This document shows positions 22,056 through 27,802 of a stretch of DNA of 27,802 nt, piece by piece (the stretch's first letter is position 1; each line of letters opens with the position of its first letter). The position numbers were made by a program, and so were the translations under genes. This DNA comes from JABDOU01 sp041609995 (GTDB lineage Bacteria > Actinomycetota > Acidimicrobiia > Spongiisociales > SHLN01). The stretch spans positions 1 through 27,802 of the forward strand of contig JBFIPU010000028.1 of NCBI GenBank assembly GCA_041609995.1, given 5' to 3'. The notes under the pieces are model-generated. The model did no database searches. It worked only from the letters and a program-made list of their open reading frames with translations, and was not told where the DNA came from.

Positions 22056-22629
22056 CATTGCCGTTCCTGCTGCCGCCCGCTGGGCCGACCTGCTCACCGG
22101 GGGCCGGCTGATAGCCACGCTGCCGCTGGCCTACGCTGCCTATCGAGCTTCCTGGGGCACACTGGCACTGCTGCTGGCCGCCGCCTGGTGGTCGGACCAT
22201 TTCGACGGAGTGTTGGCGAGGCGAGCGGGCAGTGGCACCCGGTTCGCCGGGTGGGACTTGCGAGTGGATACGGCGGTCGGTGGGTCGATCGTTGCCGGGC
22301 TGGTCGCCGGTGGCCACATCTCGGCCTGGCATGCACTGGTACTCGCTGCCTTGGCCGCCGGGTTCGTGGTGTTGAACAACCCGGCCTGGAGCATGCTGCT
22401 GCAAGCCGTGGGCTACGGATGGTCGTTGTGGTTCACCTTCCGCCACCACACCGCTGCCTTTGGGGTGCTGGTCGTCTCGATCGGCAGCATTGCCCTGTTG
22501 GGCCGGTCGCGCCTCTTCGGCTATGTCTTGCCGGCGTTCTTCCAGGGCATCGTCGGGATGAGCGGGACGGATTCGTCCCGGTCGCCGTCCGGCGAGGCGC
22601 TGCCACAAACCGACCCGGAGGAGGCGTAG
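22015..22629 (+). CDS. CDP-alcohol phosphatidyltransferase-like membrane protein with altered motif
   Basis: A 204-residue membrane protein with five to six hydrophobic segments. ADLLTGGRLIATLPLAYAA fits the first helix of CDP-alcohol phosphatidyltransferases, and SDHFDGVLARR (60-70) carries the D-x2-DG-x2-AR part of their active site (Asp61, Asp64, Gly65, Arg69). The second half, GTRFAGWDLRVD, keeps the D-x3-D pair (Asp81, Asp85) but lies one residue closer than the consensus and lacks the Gly at its usual place. Such enzymes exchange CMP for an alcohol head group on a phospholipid. The best start is the ATG at 22015, which overlaps the methyltransferase end by 41 bases. Whether this copy is active is uncertain. 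Confidence 0.7.
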   Translation: MSSSSPQPGVPISDIAVPAAARWADLLTGGRLIATLPLAYAAYRASWGTLALLLAAAWWSDHFDGVLARRAGSGTRFAGWDLRVDTAVGGSIVAGLVAGGHISAWHALVLAALAAGFVVLNNPAWSMLLQAVGYGWSLWFTFRHHTAAFGVLVVSIGSIALLGRSRLFGYVLPAFFQGIVGMSGTDSSRSPSGEALPQTDPEEA

Positions 22630-22664
22630 TCGTCCGGTTTCCGGTCGCCGGGTGGTGGTGTCGT

Positions 22665-23894
22665 TCAGTCTTTCTCAGCCAGGCGCCGGAATTCATCAGA
22701 TACGCCTCTTTGGGGTCCGAGGCGAACCGAAGCGCGGCCTACCGCTTCTTTGCCGAATCTCTCGCGTGCCCGATCCACCTGCCTGTCGACCGATAAGTGG
22801 GCGGAGCCGATCGGGCTTCCCGGGCGGAGCGGGCCTCCCGGGGTGTACGGCAATTCGAGTTGCAGGGGGCCGGCCTCTTCCAGTTTGCTGACGCTGATCG
22901 CCACCAGCGTGACCGGGCCGATGATCTCGGTCCGGGCATCGGCCAGCAGCTCCTGAGCCGCTGCGTGCAGGGCGGCGGTGGTGGCCACCGGGGCCGGCAG
23001 GGTGATGGCCCGGGTGTAGCTGCGCATGTCGGACGTGCGGGCCCGCACAGTGATCGTGCGCCCCGCCCGGCGTTTCTTGCGCATCCGGGCCGACACCCTG
23101 TCCGCAATGGCCAGCAGGACTCTCGACAACTCGGCGGGATCCTCCAGGCCCCGGCCCAAAGCACTCTGGCTGCCCATGGAGCCGGCCCGGCCCGGTTTGT
23201 GAACCCGGCGCGCGTCGCGGTTCCACGCCAGCGCCTTGAAGTGGCGGGCGGCTGCCGGCCCGATCCAGGTCGTGAGCAAATCGGTCGGCGTGTGGGCCAG
23301 TTGTTCCACGGTCTCGACTCCGTATTCGGCCAGTTGAGCGGTGCGCACCGGCCCCACCCCCCAAATCACTGAGACCGGCAACGCGTGGAGCCATGCGATC
23401 TCCCGTGCAGGGTCCACCAGGATGAGGCCGTCGGGTTTGGCCTGGCCCGAGGCCACTTTGGCCAGGTGCTTGGTCGTGGCGATGCCCACCGAGATGGGCA
23501 GGCCCACCTCGTCGGCCACCCGGGCCCGGATCCGTTCGCCGATCGAGCGGGGCGAGCCGAACAGGTGGGTTGCCCCCCGCACATCGAGGAAGCACTCGTC
23601 GATGGAGATCTGCTCGATGGCCGGAGTGACGTCCTCACAGATCTTCATCACCTGCTCGGACAACCCGCTGTACTGCTCGAACGAACCTTTGACGATCACT
23701 GCGTCCGGACACAGCTGTAGCGCGCGCTTCACACCCATCGGCGCCGAAATACCGTAGGCGCGCGCCTCGTAGCTGGCTGCCAGCACGACCCCGCCTCCCA
23801 CCAGCACCGGCTTGCCCCGTAACGACGGGTTCAGTAGCTGCTCGACGGACGCGTAAAAGGCATCGAGATCGACATGCAGTATCTCGGCCTCCAT
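22665..23894 (-). CDS. dinB: DNA polymerase IV (Y-family translesion polymerase)
   Basis: A 409-residue Y-family polymerase that copies past damaged bases at the cost of fidelity. Catalytic residues are all there: Asp9 in HVDLDAFYASVEQL, and Asp99-Glu100 in SIDECFLDVRG; the steric and nucleotide contacts SYEARAYGISAPMGVKRALQ follow at 41-60. The thumb has the helix-hairpin-helix region IWGVGPVRTAQLAEYGVETV, and the little-finger domain (about 230-350) is complete. The C-terminal clamp-binding motif is plausible but not clear; QLELPYTPGG (about 356-365) resembles a QLxLP-type motif. No LexA-type box is visible before the start. It converges on the lipid operon and follows the MFS gene by 40 bases on the same strand. 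Confidence 0.96.
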   Translation of the reverse strand: MEAEILHVDLDAFYASVEQLLNPSLRGKPVLVGGGVVLAASYEARAYGISAPMGVKRALQLCPDAVIVKGSFEQYSGLSEQVMKICEDVTPAIEQISIDECFLDVRGATHLFGSPRSIGERIRARVADEVGLPISVGIATTKHLAKVASGQAKPDGLILVDPAREIAWLHALPVSVIWGVGPVRTAQLAEYGVETVEQLAHTPTDLLTTWIGPAAARHFKALAWNRDARRVHKPGRAGSMGSQSALGRGLEDPAELSRVLLAIADRVSARMRKKRRAGRTITVRARTSDMRSYTRAITLPAPVATTAALHAAAQELLADARTEIIGPVTLVAISVSKLEEAGPLQLELPYTPGGPLRPGSPIGSAHLSVDRQVDRARERFGKEAVGRASVRLGPQRGVSDEFRRLAEKD

Positions 23895-23934
23895 GTCTGC
23901 ATGGTGGCATGCCCCTGTGACACAAAAACGCGGG

Positions 23935-25263
23935 CTATACCCTCAGTTCGCCCTCGACCTGCGTGACCTCGGGGAGGCCCTGGGGAGCCGATACCTCGGC
24001 GTGGTCGCTGCCCTCGAGGTGGTCGGCCGGATCGCGTCGGCGGCGAACCAACCACAGCAGCGGTACCGCGGCAGCCGTCACCGCGCCGCCCACGATGTAG
24101 CCGGCCGAGAAACCGCGCCTGTCGGAAAAGCCGCCCAGGGAGGTTTGGCCGACGACCCCGCCGGCTCCCCCCACCATGGAGTCGAACGAGATCACCGTGG
24201 CCCGCTGCTCGCTCGGAACCACAGTGTGGAAGAAGGCCGATCTGACCGGCAGCTGGGCACCCATGGTGAGGCCGGCCAGAAACAGCAGCGTCAAAGCGAG
24301 CCAGAAGTCGTCGGCCGCCCCAACCCCGATCATGGCGAGTGTGAACACCACCGAGCCCCACAGGAAAACCGTCGTGCGTCGGACGCAGTAGCGGGTCACC
24401 ACTCCGACGATTGCGTTACCAATGATCATGGACAGTGCGAGCAGAGCGGCTACCACCCCTGCCACCCACACTGCCTCTTCATCCATGAGAAGCTCAAGGA
24501 AGTACGGCTGCCATGCGTACCAGGCCCACGCGAAGAACCCCATCTGGGTCGCCGTCGCCAGCATCATCAGCCGGAGCGAACGCTGCTCCCACCCAAACGT
24601 GACCCCGGCCCTGGCGATCTCGGCTGCCTCTCTCGGAATCTGCCGCCATGGCACCGACCGGGGCTCGAACCCCAGGTCCTGCATACCGGCCGACGCCAGC
24701 ACGAACAGAACTATCAGCAATCCCGATCGCAGGAGGAAGGGAAGCGCCAGATCGACGTTGCCGAGGACACCACCGCCCACCGTTCCCACGAGCATGGCGC
24801 CTCCGCTCACGATCGATCCCCTGGCGAAGATCCGGTCCATCGCCCCGTGGTAGCCCAGGTGGCGGACGCCGTCCACCAACCAGGCCTCCATCGCCCCCGA
24901 ATAGAACGTGAATCCGAGGCCCATCAGCACTGAGACGAGTGAAAAGAGTATGAGGCCTCCCTCGATCTGGGCCAGGCCGACATAGGCCAGGGTGGTGGCG
25001 GCGAGCACACTCAGCGAGAGGAGGAAGGAGATCCGGCGGCCGATGGTGTCTGCCACCACTCCGGTCGGGATCTCGAACAGCATGGTGCCGAGGGAGAAAG
25101 CCGAGTTGGCGATGAAGACCTCGGCGATCGTGAGCCCTGCGTCGAGCAGGAAGAGTGTGTTGATGCCCCAGATGACAGAAGCCGCCAGCGTGTAGATCCC
25201 TGCGTAGGTGTAGTAGCGCCGGACCAATCGGGCGGCGGCGTCGGGGATGCTCGCCATGACCAT
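23935..25263 (-). CDS. MFS transporter
   Basis: A 442-residue major facilitator protein with about twelve membrane helices. The A-loop between helices 2 and 3 is GVVADTIGRRIS (a G-x3-D-x2-GRR motif), FTFYSGAMEAWLVDGV is a conserved helix 4-5 region of this family, and the C-terminal half repeats the pattern. The tail is rich in Asp and Glu. The specificity cannot be read from sequence; a drug or metabolite exporter is the usual expectation. The ATG at 25263 is supported by minus-strand TAGTGT six bases upstream, which favours MVMASI over the internal Met. It is divergent from the ABC-F gene with 30 bases between the start codons. Confidence 0.92.
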   Translation of the reverse strand: MVMASIPDAAARLVRRYYTYAGIYTLAASVIWGINTLFLLDAGLTIAEVFIANSAFSLGTMLFEIPTGVVADTIGRRISFLLSLSVLAATTLAYVGLAQIEGGLILFSLVSVLMGLGFTFYSGAMEAWLVDGVRHLGYHGAMDRIFARGSIVSGGAMLVGTVGGGVLGNVDLALPFLLRSGLLIVLFVLASAGMQDLGFEPRSVPWRQIPREAAEIARAGVTFGWEQRSLRLMMLATATQMGFFAWAWYAWQPYFLELLMDEEAVWVAGVVAALLALSMIIGNAIVGVVTRYCVRRTTVFLWGSVVFTLAMIGVGAADDFWLALTLLFLAGLTMGAQLPVRSAFFHTVVPSEQRATVISFDSMVGGAGGVVGQTSLGGFSDRRGFSAGYIVGGAVTAAAVPLLWLVRRRRDPADHLEGSDHAEVSAPQGLPEVTQVEGELRV

Positions 25264-25269
25264 CAGCCG

Positions 25270-25275
25270 ACACTA
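25270..25275 (-). promoter_or_regulatory. -10 box of a leaderless promoter for the MFS gene (TAGTGT)
   Basis: Minus-strand TAGTGT, six bases (CGGCTG), then the ATG at 25263. Confidence 0.55.
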
Positions 25276-25280
25276 CTCAG

Positions 25281-25286
25281 TAGCCT
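25281..25286 (+). promoter_or_regulatory. -10 box of a leaderless promoter for the ABC-F gene (TAGCCT)
   Basis: TAGCCT, seven bases, then the GTG at 25294. Only five bases separate it from the opposing -10 box, so the two promoters overlap and their -35 regions lie inside the partner gene. Confidence 0.5.
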
Positions 25287-25293
25287 CGCTCGC

Positions 25294-26892
25294 GTGATTC
25301 TCGCTCGTGACCTCCGCATCGATGCCGGCATCCGCACGCTGGTGGCCGGAGCGTCGATCAGCCTGCAGAAAGGCGAGAAGGTTGGCCTCGTCGGGCGCAA
25401 TGGTGCCGGCAAGACGACGCTGACGAGGACGCTGGCAGGTGAGTTGGAACCCGCGTCCGGCCATCTGGCGCGGGCGGGGGTGATCGGCTACCTGTCCCAG
25501 GAATCGGCCGTTCCGGCGCTTGACAACCCCGATCTCACGGCCCTCGAGCGAGTCCTGACGGCCCGCGCCCTCGGCGACCTGCAGACCCGTATGGAAGAGA
25601 CGCGGCGCAAGATGGAATCCGAGGCCGGAGCCGGGCTCGACCTGCTGATCCGTCGCTTCGATCGCCTCAGTGTGGAATTCGAGGCCAAAGGCGGCTTCAC
25701 GGCGATCGCCGAGGCCAAACGCTTCGCCAAGTCCCTCGGAATCCCCAACGAAGATCTCGATCAACCGGTGGCCACCATGTCGGGGGGCCAGCGGCGCAGG
25801 GTGGAGCTGGCCCGGGTGTTGTTCGCCGAGACCGACACCTTGTTGCTGGACGAGCCGACCAATCATCTCGACCTCGACGCCAAGAGCTGGCTGATGGACT
25901 TTCTCGCCGAGTATTCGGGCGGCCTGCTCGTCATCAGCCACGACCTGGATTTGCTGGACGAATCGATCACCTCGGTGCTGGCCCTGGAGGACGGTCGGCT
26001 CGAGCCGTTCCGCGGCAACTACACCTACTACCTGGCCGAGCGTGACCGGCGTCGTGTGCAACGGATCCGGGAGCGGAAGCACCAGGACGAAAAGATCGCC
26101 CGGCTCGAGGAAGGCATCCGCCGTTTCAAAGGCACCACCGAGAAGATGGCAAAGCGGGCCCGGAGTTGGGAGACCCGGGTCGAGCGAATGAAGAGCGAGC
26201 TGACCGAAGTGACCCGCCAGGGACGCCAGGTGTTGGTCCGGTTCCCCACCCCGGACCCTTCGGGACGTGTTCCGCTGGAGGCCGAGAACCTGGGAAAGGC
26301 CTTCGGTGACAACGTCGTCTTCCTGGACGTCGACGTGGTGTTGGAGCGGGGTGAGCGGCTGTTGATCCTGGGCCTGAATGGGGCGGGCAAGACGACCCTG
26401 CTACGGATCCTGGCCGGGGTCGAAACCGCCGACCTCGGCTCGGTCGTGTTGGGCCACAATGCCCGGTTGGGGTATTACGCCCAGGAGCACGAGCAGATCA
26501 GGCCGGGGATGAGCGTGTTCGACCACGCTCGGGAGGTTTCGAGCGAGCCCGATCTGGTGTTGCGCTCGCTGCTGGGTCACTTTCTGTTGGCCGACAAAGT
26601 CGACCAGGACGTCGGCACCCTGTCAGGGGGCGAGAAGACCAAGCTGGCTCTGGCCCGGCTCGTCCTGTCGGGTCCCAACGTGATGATGCTCGACGAGCCC
26701 ACCAACAACCTCGATCCGCAGGCCAAACAGGCGCTGTTGGCTGCACTGCGTGTGTATCCAGGGTCAATCATCCTCGTCAGCCACGACACCGACTTCGTGG
26801 CCCGCCTCGGGGTCGACCGGGCCATCCTCATGCCGGAGGGGACCTCCAGCTTCTTCGACGAATCGATGCTCGACCTGGTCGAGCTCGCTTGA
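25294..26892 (+). CDS. ABC-F family ATPase (ribosome-associated)
   Basis: A 532-residue protein with two ABC ATPase domains and no membrane segment, the ABC-F pattern. These proteins bind the ribosomal E site to regulate translation or relieve stalling or antibiotic inhibition. Domain 1: Walker A GRNGAGKTT (34-42), signature MSGGQRRRVEL (162-172), Walker B LLLDEPTNHLD with Asp186-Glu187. A charged inter-domain arm (about 247-300, YLAERDRRRVQRIRERKHQD, then KMAKRARSWETRVERM) should reach toward the P-site tRNA. Domain 2: Walker A GLNGAGKTT (360-368), signature LSGGEKTKLAL (443-453), Walker B MMLDEPTNNLD with Asp467-Glu468. I see no C-terminal extension. Subfamily (housekeeping such as EttA/Uup or resistance type) cannot be settled here. 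Confidence 0.95.
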   Translation: MILARDLRIDAGIRTLVAGASISLQKGEKVGLVGRNGAGKTTLTRTLAGELEPASGHLARAGVIGYLSQESAVPALDNPDLTALERVLTARALGDLQTRMEETRRKMESEAGAGLDLLIRRFDRLSVEFEAKGGFTAIAEAKRFAKSLGIPNEDLDQPVATMSGGQRRRVELARVLFAETDTLLLDEPTNHLDLDAKSWLMDFLAEYSGGLLVISHDLDLLDESITSVLALEDGRLEPFRGNYTYYLAERDRRRVQRIRERKHQDEKIARLEEGIRRFKGTTEKMAKRARSWETRVERMKSELTEVTRQGRQVLVRFPTPDPSGRVPLEAENLGKAFGDNVVFLDVDVVLERGERLLILGLNGAGKTTLLRILAGVETADLGSVVLGHNARLGYYAQEHEQIRPGMSVFDHAREVSSEPDLVLRSLLGHFLLADKVDQDVGTLSGGEKTKLALARLVLSGPNVMMLDEPTNNLDPQAKQALLAALRVYPGSIILVSHDTDFVARLGVDRAILMPEGTSSFFDESMLDLVELA

Positions 26893-26951
26893 CGGCTTCG
26901 CCGGCCCGGTGTCGGTGGCCCCTGACGGTTCCGTATCACAGATTGACGCCT

Positions 26952-26965
26952 GGTGCGGACGCACC
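26952..26965. terminator. Small hairpin between convergent genes, candidate terminator
   Basis: GGTGCGGACGCACC forms a 5-bp stem with a four-base loop between the ABC-F stop and the stop of the opposing membrane protein gene. There is no T-run, so the call is weak. Confidence 0.25.
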
Positions 26966-26982
26966 TTCCGAGACGCGCCCGG

Positions 26983-27723
26983 TCATCCGGCGAGGCCCAG
27001 AACGGCCAGCAGCACGATGAACGCGAGACCGAAGAGAGCGAGCCCGACGATGACCCAGATGAGAACCGTGATCCGTCGATCGACCTGATCGTTCAATGGG
27101 TTCGCCGGGGGGGCTGTTCGTCCGAGGCGCGCTCGGAGTGCGCGCCGGGTGTTTGCCGAGAACACCAAACCGACCGCCGGCAGAGCAATGAGCGTCACGG
27201 CGTGCAGCACGCCCATGAGCATGAGCAGCGCGGCAATCCTCCAGATTTCGAATCCGATCCAGGCCGAGAGATGCTCGGCCCCGGCCACATCGGCCGGCGG
27301 CGAGTACTGGAGGGTCATGACCGTGAAGGCGCCAAACGTCAGGTAGTAGGCGATGTCCAGCAACGTGAGGAAGCTGCGACCCGTATCCGGGTTCGAACGG
27401 AACACGTCGCTCTCGAAAGCGGTCCCGAATCGACGAATCAACGGTCCCAGCACCAGTAAAAGACCCACCATGATCGTCGTGACGAGCACTTCCAACGCCC
27501 AGAACGGCATCTGGAAAGCTCCTTGCACCCGATCGACGGTTGCATAGAGGTAGACGGCCATGAACGCCAGCACCGCAACGGCGGCTATTGCGTTGCGGCG
27601 CAGCCTCCTTCGGTGCGCTGCGTCCTCTTCGATGGATCGCTTCACCTTTGCGAAGAGGTCGGGACTCGGCTCGTATCTGTCTACTGTACGGAACACGGCT
27701 GTTAGTTGCTCTTCGACGGTCAC
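26983..27723 (-). CDS. Multi-pass membrane protein, putative anti-sigma factor
   Basis: A 246-residue protein. A cytoplasmic N-terminus of about 43 residues (VEEQLTAVFRTVDRYEPSPD, then LFAKVKRSIEEDAAHRRRLR) is followed by five or six membrane helices (near 44-62, 73-95, 117-139, 155-187 and 220-244). The gene starts with a GTG that overlaps the stop of an ECF-type sigma factor gene (GTGA). A membrane protein coupled to such a sigma gene is the standard layout of an anti-sigma factor, and the short helical N-terminus could hold the sigma. It has no HxxxCxxC zinc motif and its membrane part is much larger than in typical one-helix anti-sigma factors. Membrane location is firm; the role is inferred from position. 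Confidence 0.75.
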   Translation of the reverse strand: MTVEEQLTAVFRTVDRYEPSPDLFAKVKRSIEEDAAHRRRLRRNAIAAVAVLAFMAVYLYATVDRVQGAFQMPFWALEVLVTTIMVGLLLVLGPLIRRFGTAFESDVFRSNPDTGRSFLTLLDIAYYLTFGAFTVMTLQYSPPADVAGAEHLSAWIGFEIWRIAALLMLMGVLHAVTLIALPAVGLVFSANTRRALRARLGRTAPPANPLNDQVDRRITVLIWVIVGLALFGLAFIVLLAVLGLAG

Positions 27724-27800
27724 GGCCGACCCCCGATGCTGTCACGAAGTGATGTCAGTCCGCGCCGGCAATGTGTCTTCACCGAGTTGGGCGAGATACC
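27720..27800 (-). CDS. C-terminal end of a sigma-70 family (ECF-type) RNA polymerase sigma factor (partial)
   Basis: The last 26 residues before a TGA read GISPNSVKTHCRRGLTSLRD followed by SIGGRP. This is the recognition helix of sigma region 4.2, which contacts the -35 element: the L-G-x-S-x-x-[TS]-V-K-x-x-x-x-R-x-L-x-x-L-R pattern. The rest lies outside the window. The TGA overlaps the GTG start of the membrane protein gene, so the two are translationally coupled. Confidence 0.8.
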   Translation of the reverse strand, partial: GISPNSVKTHCRRGLTSLRDSIGGRP

Positions 27801-27802
27801 CA

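Noticed and set aside
23895..23934. LexA/SOS box before dinB
   Set aside because: No actinobacterial CGAAC-N4-GTTCG-type palindrome is present in the short gap before the start codon.

Overview
The window looks like ordinary chromosome from a high-GC bacterium, most likely an actinobacterium (Actinomycetota; an Acidimicrobiia-like lineage is my guess, not something I can prove). The grounds are the high GC content, frequent GTG and TTG starts, a B12-dependent ribonucleotide reductase under NrdR control, a LigD-type polymerase domain protein, and many start codons that sit 6-7 bases after a TANNNT -10 box, the signature of leaderless transcription. I see no rRNA, tRNA, CRISPR, prophage or insertion sequence. 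About thirty protein genes are packed on both strands.

Left part (1-7000): the end of an unknown gene; a DUF1059 gene followed by a peroxiredoxin gene broken by three frameshifts; pdxH; two small membrane proteins; a HAD phosphatase; an unusual fusion of a YceH (DUF480) protein to a flavin-reductase domain, divergent from an ankyrin protein; an MltG-like lytic transglycosylase carried on a lipoprotein signal and a Thr/Ser/Pro linker; and a YCII-type protein. The stretch 6220-6603 holds no convincing gene.

Middle part (7000-14500): a 590-base regulatory region with a promoter, two NrdR boxes 31 bp apart and an 11-bp C-rich tandem repeat leads into nrdJ (class II ribonucleotide reductase). Behind it is a 61-bp imperfect direct repeat, then a phosphofructokinase with an Asp-to-Asn change in its Mg-binding loop, a membrane protein, a Mak-type fructokinase, a small Cys/His protein and a DUF805 membrane protein. 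Fructokinase and phosphofructokinase would together carry fructose to fructose 1,6-bisphosphate.

Right part (14500-27802): kbl-tdh (threonine to glycine and acetyl-CoA) with a third dehydrogenase gene; a stand-alone LigD-type polymerase domain protein; a four-gene overlapping operon (flavin amine-oxidase-like protein, DUF1365, cyclopropane-fatty-acid-synthase-like methyltransferase, CDP-alcohol phosphatidyltransferase-like protein) that probably modifies membrane lipid acyl chains; dinB; a divergent MFS transporter / ABC-F ATPase pair with back-to-back leaderless promoters; and, at the edge, a membrane protein translationally coupled to the end of an ECF-type sigma factor gene.

The most interesting items are the YceH-flavin reductase fusion, the nrdJ control region with its C-rich repeats, the 61-bp repeat before pfkA, the altered PFK loop, the lipid-modification operon and the window-wide leaderless promoter pattern. 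None is a proven new system.
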